Assembly: GCF_002741035.1 (NCBI RefSeq)
Contig: NZ_CP016808.1
Coordinates: 3,290,001 to 3,354,000 of the forward strand
From: Paenibacillus sp. BIHB 4019
GTDB lineage: Bacteria > Bacillota > Bacilli > Paenibacillales > Paenibacillaceae
DNA: 64,000 bases
Reading direction: 5' to 3'
Shown here: piece after piece, positions 43,580-51,341 of the stretch
How positions within the stretch are numbered: the first letter of the stretch is position 1
Layout: each line of letters starts with the position of its first letter
The notes under the pieces: generated by a model
The model's database searches: none
Seen by the model: only the letters and a program-made list of their open reading frames with translations
What the model was told of the DNA's origin: nothing
Made by a program: the position numbers and the translations under genes

Positions 43580-46387
43580 ATTTGGCGTTCGATACGCTTT
43601 ACGATAAGAGCGAAAATTTTATTAGGCTACCTTAGCATTTTATTATGTTTAGCTGTTGCAATTGTCATTATTGTTACCCGGATAAACGCTTTGCAGAGCG
43701 AAATCAATTTCATTGCAGATCACGACATTGCCGTTCATGAAATGGTCGATCAGCTTGAAATCAATATGCTGGATATGCAAAATGGGCAGCGCGGCTACGT
43801 CATCAGTGGTGACGAGAAGTATTTGGTTCCCTATAACGATGCCAATTTAATATGGGGGAGCAATTACAATGCGCTCCATGAGCTATTGAATGATAATCCT
43901 GCCCAACAGGCAAATTTAGAGGAAATTAAAGCGAATATTGAGCAATGGGGCAAGTTTGCCGGACAGCCCGTTGTCCAACTGCGTAAAGAAAACAAGATGG
44001 ATGCGATTCGTACTTATTACGCTAGCGATCTCGGCAAGGAGATTGTGGAAAAGGTGCGTACCCAGCTGGATCAGCTTCGTACTTCGGAGAAGGCGCTTAC
44101 GAAGCAAAGGGTGGAGGCGCTCTCACAAAATAATCTCAATTTGCAATATATATTATTTATTGCATTTGCGTTAGTGACGATTAGCGCGATTGCTGCTGCT
44201 GTATTCGTCTCAGGCGCCATCGTTCGTACGATTAGGGATGTCAAACATACGATTCGCAGCATCATTGCTTCAGAAGGCGATATTAATGAGCGTATTCGGG
44301 TGAATACGAAGGATGAAATTCGCGAGCTAGCCGAGGCGACCAATGAATTGCTCGACAACGTCAATGAAGAAAGCTGGGTACAGAAGCGTACCGTGGAGGT
44401 AGCGGATATGTATCAGGGCTTTAAGCATATTACTGATCTGTCCGAAGCCTTTGTCTATCAAGTAACGCCGATGCTGGATGCTACTTATAGCGCCATTTAT
44501 TTGCGCCATGTCCAAAATGGCGTAACTACCTATGTGAAGACGGCCTCCTTTGCAGGGCATGAGCATGCGATCGAAGCAGCTGTAAGCTTCAAGCCTGGAG
44601 AAGGAATTGCTGGCCAATGTGTCGTTGACAAACGGCTGTATCATCTGACTGATTTGCCAATGGGATATGTGAAAGTCCGTTCTTCCTTAGGGGAGGCTTC
44701 TCCACGAAGCTTGCTGGTAGCTCCGATTTTCTTCGAGGGCAAAGTGCTGGCGGTTGTGGAGTTTGCCTCCTTAGGAACGTTCGACGACAAGCATCTTACG
44801 CTTATTAAAGCGCTGCAGGAAAGCCTTGGCGTAGCTATAAACAGCGTCGTAGGCCGTATGGAAATCGAGCGTCTGCTCAATGAATCGCAAATGCTGACCG
44901 AGGAGCTGCAGGCGCAGTCCGAGGAATTGCAGGCACAGTCTGAGGAAATGCAAATGCAGCAGGAGCAGCTCCGCCTGACGAACGACTATTTGCAGGAGCA
45001 GCGGGACTTGGCTGAGCAGCGCAATACCCAGCTGGAGCAGACGAAGCACGAGCTTGAGGATTATTCGGAGAAGCTTGTGCAGAGCTCGCAATATAAGACG
45101 GATTTTCTGGCCAATATGTCGCATGAGCTGCGTACGCCGCTAAACAGCATTTTGATTTTGTCGCAGATGCTTTATGAGAATGAAAATAAGACGATGACGG
45201 AGGAAGAGCAGCATTATTCCCACGTCATCCATTCGGCGGGCAAAGATTTGCTTAGCCTGATCGACGATATTTTGGACTTATCGAAAATCGAAGCCGGCAA
45301 GCTGGAAGTGACGATCGATGATGTCAATATGACAGAAATTCCAATGCTGATGCGCCAGCTATTCGATCCCGTAGCGGAGAAAAAACAGCTTCCCTTCGTT
45401 ACTGTCTTCGATGAGCAAGCACCGCCTATTATCTCGACGGACGGTCACCGCTTGCAGCATATTTTGAAAAATCTGCTGTCTAATGCCTTTAAGTTTACAG
45501 ATAGCGGTTCCGTGCGCCTCCGTATTTCTTCTGTGGAACAAGCACGAATGCTGGAGCTGTATAATGGCGAGGCGCCATCCGATACGATGATTGCCATTTC
45601 GGTAAGCGACAGCGGCATTGGCATTTCGCCAGACAAGCAAGCGATTATTTTCGAAGCGTTCCAGCAAGCCGATGGGACGACGAATCGCCAATATGGCGGT
45701 ACGGGCCTAGGCTTATCCATCTGCCGTGAATTTACCCGCCTGCTTGGAGGCAGGCTGCAGCTTGAGAGCGTGGAGGGCGAGGGAAGCACGTTTACATTGT
45801 ATTTGCCAAGCTTGAATGAAGAGTTTGCAGCGTTCAGCCAGGAAATGCTGAATAGCCGTGACCAGTCGGCAGCTGGTGCCAATACCGTAATATGGCTTGC
45901 ATCTGATGATGCTGGAAGCGACTCTAATCAACTGCATGATGAAGGACTTAGCGAGGAAGAAGCGGCGCAGCTAAAAGCTCATATGGAGGATACGCGGCTA
46001 TTTGAGGGGAAACGGGTGCTGCTCGTCGATGACGACGACCGCAATGTGTTTGCTCTTAAGACGGCGCTTACCAGCAAAGGGGTTATCGTGGAGTCGGCCA
46101 GCAACGGCAAGCTCGGCTTGGAGCTTTTGAATAAACAACCTGATTTTGATATTATTCTTATGGATATTATGATGCCGGTTATGGATGGATTGGAAGCTAT
46201 ACGCAGCATCCGCAGCAATCCGATGCTGAAAGAGCTGCCGATTATTGCGCTCACAGCGAAAGCGATGAGAAATGATCGGGAGCGCTGCATGCAGGCGGGC
46301 GCCTCGGATTATATTAGCAAGCCGCTCCAAATGGAGCAGCTTTACTCGCTGCTGCGCGTATGGATGACGAAGCAGGAGGGCCGATGA
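43580..46387 (+). CDS. rsbK: Hybrid sensor histidine kinase (RsbK-like), apparent ATT start
   Basis: A 935-residue protein if translation starts at ATT 43580, seven bases after GGAGGA. This yields MWRSIRFTIRAKILLGYLS and the first membrane helix; the first standard start (TTG 43691) removes that helix. Next come a CHASE3 sensor (about 55-180, with NMLDMQNGQRGYVISG), TM2, HAMP, GAF (about 285-430), a Gln/Glu-rich coiled coil, HisKA with phospho-His in MSHELRTPLN, HATPase (NLLSNAFKF, GIGISPDK, GTGLGLS) and a C-terminal receiver with Asp in ILMDIMMPVMDG. B. cereus RsbK has CHASE3-GAF-hybrid architecture and signals to RsbY. The stop overlaps the methyltransferase start (ATGA). Confidence 0.9.
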   Translation: MWRSIRFTIRAKILLGYLSILLCLAVAIVIIVTRINALQSEINFIADHDIAVHEMVDQLEINMLDMQNGQRGYVISGDEKYLVPYNDANLIWGSNYNALHELLNDNPAQQANLEEIKANIEQWGKFAGQPVVQLRKENKMDAIRTYYASDLGKEIVEKVRTQLDQLRTSEKALTKQRVEALSQNNLNLQYILFIAFALVTISAIAAAVFVSGAIVRTIRDVKHTIRSIIASEGDINERIRVNTKDEIRELAEATNELLDNVNEESWVQKRTVEVADMYQGFKHITDLSEAFVYQVTPMLDATYSAIYLRHVQNGVTTYVKTASFAGHEHAIEAAVSFKPGEGIAGQCVVDKRLYHLTDLPMGYVKVRSSLGEASPRSLLVAPIFFEGKVLAVVEFASLGTFDDKHLTLIKALQESLGVAINSVVGRMEIERLLNESQMLTEELQAQSEELQAQSEEMQMQQEQLRLTNDYLQEQRDLAEQRNTQLEQTKHELEDYSEKLVQSSQYKTDFLANMSHELRTPLNSILILSQMLYENENKTMTEEEQHYSHVIHSAGKDLLSLIDDILDLSKIEAGKLEVTIDDVNMTEIPMLMRQLFDPVAEKKQLPFVTVFDEQAPPIISTDGHRLQHILKNLLSNAFKFTDSGSVRLRISSVEQARMLELYNGEAPSDTMIAISVSDSGIGISPDKQAIIFEAFQQADGTTNRQYGGTGLGLSICREFTRLLGGRLQLESVEGEGSTFTLYLPSLNEEFAAFSQEMLNSRDQSAAGANTVIWLASDDAGSDSNQLHDEGLSEEEAAQLKAHMEDTRLFEGKRVLLVDDDDRNVFALKTALTSKGVIVESASNGKLGLELLNKQPDFDIILMDIMMPVMDGLEAIRSIRSNPMLKELPIIALTAKAMRNDRERCMQAGASDYISKPLQMEQLYSLLRVWMTKQEGR

Positions 46388-47226
46388 ATCAAGAAGTGGA
46401 GAACGTAGAGCTGGAATTATTTTTAGAAGGCATCTACCGTTATTATGGATTTGACTTTCGGCATTACATTCGTTCGTCTCTCTTGCGGCGGATTCAAAAT
46501 CGGTTGCGAATAGAAGGCATTCCTACGATTACGAGATTGCTTGATCAGGTGCTTCGGGATAAAGAAATGCTGGACAAGGTGCTGCATGATTTCTCCATTA
46601 GAGTAACCGAAATGTTTCGGGACCCTGGGTTTTTCCGCGCTCTGCGCCAAGAGGTGATTCCTTATTTGCGGGGGCTTCCGGAAATAAGAATATGGCATGC
46701 TGGCTGTGCGACAGGCGAAGAGGTTTATTCTATGGCGATTTTGCTCAAGGAGGAAGGCCTCACGCAGCGCAGCAAAATTTATGCGACCGATATGAGCGAG
46801 AGCGCGATTGAGAAGTGCCAGCGCGGTGCATACCCGCTAAAGCAAATGCAAATTTATACGAAAAATTATATGGAAGCGGGCGGAATGATCGCCTTTTCCG
46901 AATATTACCAAACGGATCATCAATATGCTTATTTTTTGCCGGAGCTGCGGGATAATATTATGTTCGCCCAGCATAACTTGGTGACGGATGGCTCGTTCAA
47001 TGAGTTTCATCTAATCATTTGCCGCAATGTGATGATTTATTTCGACACCACCTTGCAGCAGCAAGTCCATAAGCTATTTTATAGCAGCTTGGCGGCAGAG
47101 GGATTTCTTGGATTGGGAAATAAGGAGTCCATTGTCCAACTGGATAAGCATTTGCAATATGCCGAATTTAATCCGAATGAGCGGATCTATCGCAAAGCAG
47201 CATTAGGCGGAGAGGCCGCAAAATAG
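46384..47226 (+). CDS. rsbM: CheR-type methyltransferase (RsbM-like)
   Basis: A 280-residue SAM-dependent protein-glutamate methyltransferase. N-terminal helical domain, then the SAM motif IWHAGCATGEEVYSMA (about 103-118), IYATDMSES and ICRNVMIYFD. Classic CheR domain organisation without chemotaxis genes nearby. In B. cereus RsbM methylates RsbK to adjust SigB signalling; here the gene is translationally coupled to the RsbK-like kinase, giving the same inference. Confidence 0.9.
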   Translation: MNQEVENVELELFLEGIYRYYGFDFRHYIRSSLLRRIQNRLRIEGIPTITRLLDQVLRDKEMLDKVLHDFSIRVTEMFRDPGFFRALRQEVIPYLRGLPEIRIWHAGCATGEEVYSMAILLKEEGLTQRSKIYATDMSESAIEKCQRGAYPLKQMQIYTKNYMEAGGMIAFSEYYQTDHQYAYFLPELRDNIMFAQHNLVTDGSFNEFHLIICRNVMIYFDTTLQQQVHKLFYSSLAAEGFLGLGNKESIVQLDKHLQYAEFNPNERIYRKAALGGEAAK

Positions 47227-47237
47227 GCTTTATAATG

Positions 47238-47265
47238 AAAAGAGCGGCTTGTCTGCTCTTTTTTT
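47238..47265 (+). terminator. Terminator after rsbM
   Basis: AAAAGAGC (47238-47245) pairs with GCTCTTTT (47255-47262) and runs into TTT. Confidence 0.85.
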
Positions 47266-47380
47266 GTGTTATATAATTTTTTTGCCAATAAGTAAAAAAG
47301 GCAGGGATGCTATCAAAGATTGTCGAATACTTTAGGAGAAATGGGCTAGTGATGAATTTTCGAAGCTTTGAGGTGCAGGA

Positions 47381-49297
47381 ATGAGAGAAGTATTGGGATA
47401 CGCAAGGTTCATCGTATTATTCTTCGTTTTATCCATCTGTTTAATGGTTCCTCGAGCTTTTGCGAGCTCTCCTCCTCCACCAATAACATATATTGATCAA
47501 TGGTATATTCAATGGCTAGATGAGGCAAGTCAGGAGCCGGTGCTCGCAGATGTGATGGATCAGGAGCACAGTGATAGATGGATCTTGGCAGCAGGCAATG
47601 ATCGGCTAACCGCTAAGCCGGAAGGCTTTAACTCCGCTTGGATCAAGATTGAGGTTCCTGAGTTGAATTGGGAAAACCCAGGTATTATGCTGGACGTGAA
47701 CTTTGCGCAGCAAATTCGTATTTTTAATGACGGTTATCTTATTTATGAGGATGAGCGAAACTACGGTTATGAGACGAACAATATTTTGCTGAAGCTGTCT
47801 CCTCATTATTACAATAAGCCGATATACATCTATTTAAAAGGCAATGCAGATGCAAGCTCGCTCGGAATCGATGGGAGCGTGAAGCTTGGCGATTTCCAAA
47901 GCATGAATTCTAAATATTTGCAGAAAAATATTTTGGATATTATTTTAGGCGGCACGCTTGTATTTGTATCGATTTCATTGCTTATATGCATGCTGTTTGT
48001 GAATAAAATATATTGGCCAGGCTGGAATTCGTTATGTCTCCTCATGCTGTCGATTGGGGTAATGACATTGACGATTTCCCCGTATTTGTATGCGTTTTTC
48101 GGCAAATCCAGCCGGGTGTATTATTATTTGTTTGATATATCCTCGACGTTTATTATGACCTGGATCTTTTTATTTTTTGAGCAAATCATTAGTAAAGGCA
48201 CAAGCCGGATCTTAAAATATTGCTTGCGTGTCCAACTAGTCATCTCTATTGGCAGCTTCGCATGGCTGCTGCTGAGCGTCCTGCTAGGCGGAAGGGTCTT
48301 GCATTATTATGAGAGCATCGTTCCGCTCATCTTTGCTTCGTCCGTCATGATTGGCAATATCATTTTGATCTCGGTGCTTGCTTTTTATTGTGTGAAGCGA
48401 AACCGGGAAAGCATTATTATTTCCGCAGGCTTTGCGCTGTTTGCGCTAACGGTAGTGTCCGAACTGGGTATTTATTTTACGCACAAAGATTATGAAATGT
48501 TTTATTGGAAATGGGGAACGCTGTTTTTCCTCTTTTCTTTAATTGTGGTGCTGATCCGGCGGATTATTAATAATTATGAGCAAATGCTGCTGTACTCCCG
48601 AAAGCTGGAAGTCTTCAATAATGAGCTGCAGCGTTCAGAAAAAATGGAAATTATTAGCCAGCTCGCTGCATCGGTTGCCCATGAAGTGCGCAATCCGCTG
48701 CAGGTGACACGCGGCTTTCTCCAGCTGATTGGCCACCGTTCCGCTGATCAGAAGGATAAAAACTATATGCTGCTTGCTATCGACGAATTGGATCGGGCCT
48801 CCAGCATCATTACGGACTTTTTGACCTTTGCCAAGCCTCAGGTTGAAATGACGACGATACTGAATATAGCCGAGGAATTGGGGCAAATTGAAGCGATTTT
48901 ATCTCCGCTTGCTACGATCCAAGGTGGAGAATTGCGGGTAGAGTCGAATTTTGAACTGTATGTGCGGGGGAATTCCTCTAAATTCAAGCAAGCGATTATT
49001 AATATTGTGAAAAATAGCATCGAAGCGCTGCCGACAAAGGGAAGCATTGACATTATTGCCTATCAGGAAGATTCCACCGTCATTATTCGCATTAGCGATA
49101 ATGGAGTCGGGATGGAAGAGAGCGAGCTGGAAAGATTGGGCGAGCCGTATTTCTCCAATAAGTCCAAAGGTACGGGGCTAGGGCTGATGGTGACCTTCCG
49201 CATTATCGAAGTGATGAACGGCCGGATCTATTTTAACAGCATAAAAGGTGTAGGCACGGAAGCGTTCGTAAGTTTGCCTATAGCAGAAATTCAATAA
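47381..49297 (+). CDS. 7TM sensor histidine kinase
   Basis: A 638-residue kinase. Signal peptide (1-28), an external domain of about 150 residues resembling the 7TMR-DISM extracellular type, seven membrane helices (about 190-395), then HisKA with VAHEVRNPLQVTRGFLQL, and HATPase with NIVKNSIEALP, ISDNGVGM and GTGLGLMV. The kinase core resembles sporulation kinases (Kin family). No response regulator gene is adjacent. It is convergent with, and 52 bases from, the NHLP peptide gene, so that peptide is a possible ligand (inference). Confidence 0.92.
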   Translation: MREVLGYARFIVLFFVLSICLMVPRAFASSPPPPITYIDQWYIQWLDEASQEPVLADVMDQEHSDRWILAAGNDRLTAKPEGFNSAWIKIEVPELNWENPGIMLDVNFAQQIRIFNDGYLIYEDERNYGYETNNILLKLSPHYYNKPIYIYLKGNADASSLGIDGSVKLGDFQSMNSKYLQKNILDIILGGTLVFVSISLLICMLFVNKIYWPGWNSLCLLMLSIGVMTLTISPYLYAFFGKSSRVYYYLFDISSTFIMTWIFLFFEQIISKGTSRILKYCLRVQLVISIGSFAWLLLSVLLGGRVLHYYESIVPLIFASSVMIGNIILISVLAFYCVKRNRESIIISAGFALFALTVVSELGIYFTHKDYEMFYWKWGTLFFLFSLIVVLIRRIINNYEQMLLYSRKLEVFNNELQRSEKMEIISQLAASVAHEVRNPLQVTRGFLQLIGHRSADQKDKNYMLLAIDELDRASSIITDFLTFAKPQVEMTTILNIAEELGQIEAILSPLATIQGGELRVESNFELYVRGNSSKFKQAIINIVKNSIEALPTKGSIDIIAYQEDSTVIIRISDNGVGMEESELERLGEPYFSNKSKGTGLGLMVTFRIIEVMNGRIYFNSIKGVGTEAFVSLPIAEIQ

Positions 49298-49326
49298 AAG
49301 CGCCTTGCCGTCCCGGCAGGGCGCTT
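49298..49326. terminator. Bidirectional terminator
   Basis: A 13-bp stem (49298-49310 with 49314-49326) and 3-base loop between the histidine kinase and NHLP peptide genes. On the minus strand it is followed by TTTTATT. Confidence 0.75.
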
Positions 49327-49349
49327 GATTTATGACTGTACGTAGAGGT

Positions 49350-49589
49350 TTACTTCCAAGGTGGGGATGCGACAGCCGGTTGTGAGCTATCAGCAGGGCT
49401 GACAGGAATTACGAGATAGTAGCTGTTTGTTTGTTCTTCAACTGCTGTTACTTCAACGTCTTCTGGAATTTCAACTTGAAACGCCTCTTTAATAGCGGCA
49501 CGTGGATCAGCAAGGAGCTGCTTCTTGAAAGCCTCATCTTCCCATGCTTTCTGAATAATTTGCTGTCGTAAATTGTTTTCGCTGCTCAT
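49350..49589 (-). CDS. NHLP-leader RiPP-like precursor peptide with C-terminal Trp
   Basis: A 79-residue peptide. Residues 1-60 follow the nitrile-hydratase-like leader (NHLP) pattern: IIQKAWEDEAFKKQLLADP, then RAAIKEAFQVEIPEDVEV, then the YYLVIPV strand. The remaining tail (about 64-79, SPADSSQPAVASPPWK) has no Cys, no Gly-Gly site, and one Trp next to the last residue. The start at 49589 has AAAGGTGG upstream; a longer frame to 49655 is unsupported. An isoprenyl-synthase-like gene lies 125 bases upstream on the same strand. Family call from leader pattern; modification at Trp is inference from ComX. Confidence 0.85.
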   Translation of the reverse strand: MSSENNLRQQIIQKAWEDEAFKKQLLADPRAAIKEAFQVEIPEDVEVTAVEEQTNSYYLVIPVSPADSSQPAVASPPWK

Positions 49590-49714
49590 ACTTTTCCACC
49601 TTTCTAGTATTATGTATAAGTTCCATTTACATATTGTAACATGAAATTTCGACAAAAACTACTATATATTTTCAGAAAATACTGTTGATTATAATCGTAT
49701 TTTGGCGAATTTCG
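49590..49714 (-). promoter_or_regulatory. Likely promoter region of the NHLP peptide gene
   Basis: This AT-rich 125-base gap contains, on the minus strand, TTGTCG followed after 11-16 bases by TACAAT/TATGTA, about 40 bases before the start. The peptide may thus be expressed independently of the upstream enzyme gene. Exact elements are uncertain. Confidence 0.4.
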
Positions 49715-50632
49715 TCATGCAAGTGTTTGGAAAAGTCCGCCTTCCATCTGTTTTTGTCGAGCTAGCTCTATATTTTGGGCATCCTTTGCGAGAGAAGCGG
49801 TGATGGACGCATGAAATGCCAGCAAATGACCAGCCTTAAGGCCTAATTGTTGATGGGCTTGCTCAAATTGGCAAGCGAGCTCCGCATAGTCCGTTAGTAG
49901 CCCCTGTACATATATTGCTTTCCTCACTTTACTGACCGTAATAGGCGACTGCTCCTGCCATTTATCCATGAAAAACGCTAGTAATCCGTTATAGCTTCCA
50001 TCTGCCAAATCAGCTTCCCAATCCGTCCAATCATCGGCCATCTGGAGCGCGACGAGTACATAATCAACAGCTCGTTCCACTGCTGGTATGAAGGCATGCT
50101 GGCCCGAGAGGAGCAGGGCTCCGGTGCTGGCTATTTTCACGAGGGACGACTTTAAAGCGGTGCGAAGCGGATCGGTATTAAAATAATCTTCAGCGGACTC
50201 ATGAGCTACGCCAATCGACCAATCGGCCATGTAGCGGTCGTAATACTCCCAAAACCTAGAGTCAGAGGTGTGAAGTCGGTGCAGAACACCGTACATCTGC
50301 GTATAAAATAAATGGCTCAATGCCAGCTTCTGTCTGCTTTCTACACTCCCCGTATCCATCACTTCATCCACAATGAAAAAATGCAGCAAGCCGAATACAT
50401 TGGCAAGCGCAAGCTGCTCGCATTGCTCCTCGGTCACAGAGGCCATTTCCGTCATCCAATAGGGCAGCAAATAGCCGATATAGTTCTGGTGGCCGCTGCG
50501 ATGCAGAGGATTAATATGCGTGATATATGCTTGTCCCGTTTGATTTAGCGGTTCGGGAAATTTTGCCGTTATTTGCTGCGCTTTGCTGAAAACAGCTTGC
50601 AGGCTGGATTCAAAAGGGGTGATAAATGACAT
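49715..50632 (-). CDS. Isoprenyl-diphosphate-synthase-like enzyme (ComQ-like role proposed)
   Basis: A 305-residue, mostly helical protein. Two acidic motifs sit where class I isoprenyl synthases have theirs: FFIVDEVMD (DExxD, 89-93) and QMADDWTDWEADL (DDxxD, 200-204 followed by D208). No signal peptide or membrane helix. Length and motif plan match ComQ, the enzyme that prenylates the Trp of the ComX pheromone, though the first motif is not a full DDxxD. A minus-strand promoter TTGTTT-N16-TATTAT (50658-50685) and AGAGGA precede the start. The next gene encodes a Trp-ending NHLP peptide. Class I fold is well supported; substrate and product are inference. Confidence 0.85.
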   Translation of the reverse strand: MSFITPFESSLQAVFSKAQQITAKFPEPLNQTGQAYITHINPLHRSGHQNYIGYLLPYWMTEMASVTEEQCEQLALANVFGLLHFFIVDEVMDTGSVESRQKLALSHLFYTQMYGVLHRLHTSDSRFWEYYDRYMADWSIGVAHESAEDYFNTDPLRTALKSSLVKIASTGALLLSGQHAFIPAVERAVDYVLVALQMADDWTDWEADLADGSYNGLLAFFMDKWQEQSPITVSKVRKAIYVQGLLTDYAELACQFEQAHQQLGLKAGHLLAFHASITASLAKDAQNIELARQKQMEGGLFQTLA

Positions 50633-50816
50633 GGGATCATAGTCCTCTTATCTTGATATAATAGGCTTAAAGGCTTATAAAACAATATGTTTTCCAGTAT
50701 TATACTTTGTTTTGGCGGTTGAAGATAGAGGGGAAGTTAAGTAAAATGTAGAAACTTGGAACTTTTTTGTGGAAAAACGATAAAAAGAGCGCGGAGAATG
50801 CCGAAGGGAGGCGCCA

Positions 50817-51200
50817 ATGGGACAAAACGGGCTTTTAATGAAACCAGTCGTTCCGATTTTGCGAATTTTTGATGAAGCACATGCTAAAGCGTTTTATATG
50901 GATTTTCTCGGCTTCCGGCTGGATTGGGAGCATCGTTACGAGGCAAATTTTCCATTGTATATGCAAGTATCAAATGGCTGCTGTGTGCTGCATTTATCCG
51001 AGCATCATGGCGACAGCTGCCCCGGCGCAGCTATTCGTATTGAAACGAGCCAAATTGAAGCCTATCATACCCGTCTGCTGGAAAAAGAGTACCGTTACGC
51101 CAAGCCTGGACTGGAACGGACGCCATGGCATACACTCGAATGCAGCGTGACGGACCCGTTCGGCAATCGGCTGCTTTTTTATGAAAACCAATTGAAATAA
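50817..51200 (+). CDS. Glyoxalase/bleomycin-resistance (VOC) superfamily protein
   Basis: A 127-residue single-module VOC protein: ILRIFDEAHAKAFYMDFLGF at the start, HRYEANFPLYMQV, and the closing segment SVTDPFGNRLLFYEN. It could be a small dioxygenase or drug-binding protein; the substrate is unknown. GGGAGG precedes the ATG. Confidence 0.9.
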   Translation: MGQNGLLMKPVVPILRIFDEAHAKAFYMDFLGFRLDWEHRYEANFPLYMQVSNGCCVLHLSEHHGDSCPGAAIRIETSQIEAYHTRLLEKEYRYAKPGLERTPWHTLECSVTDPFGNRLLFYENQLK

Positions 51201-51243
51201 GCCATACAAGCGGACTTGAATCCTTCCGCCGTATGGCTTTTTC
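51199..51243 (+). terminator. Terminator after the VOC gene
   Basis: AAGCCATAC (51199-51207) pairs with GTATGGCTT (51231-51239) with additional inner pairing, followed by TTTTCT. Confidence 0.85.
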
Positions 51244-51259
51244 TATTTAGAATATTAGA

Positions 51260-51340
51260 ATGTATAAGTTTTACCCTTATAAACGGCTTATATTCCACCC
51301 GCGAAACGGCAGCTTTGCCGCCAGAGGATGGCGACTGCCA
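51260..51340 (+). repeat. Intergenic repeat, copy C (diverged)
   Basis: Shares GCAGCTTTGCCGCCAGAGG exactly with copy B and, upstream, GTATA...TATATT-like sequence at matching distance. The GGCAG/CTGCC arms form a hairpin. It lies between convergent VOC and GGDEF-EAL genes and is less complete than copies A and B. Confidence 0.55.
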
Positions 51341-51341
51341 G

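Noticed and set aside
43573..43635. ATG 43573 as start of the RsbK-like gene
   Set aside because: It is out of frame with the kinase, ends after 20 codons and sits too close to the GGAGGA sequence.
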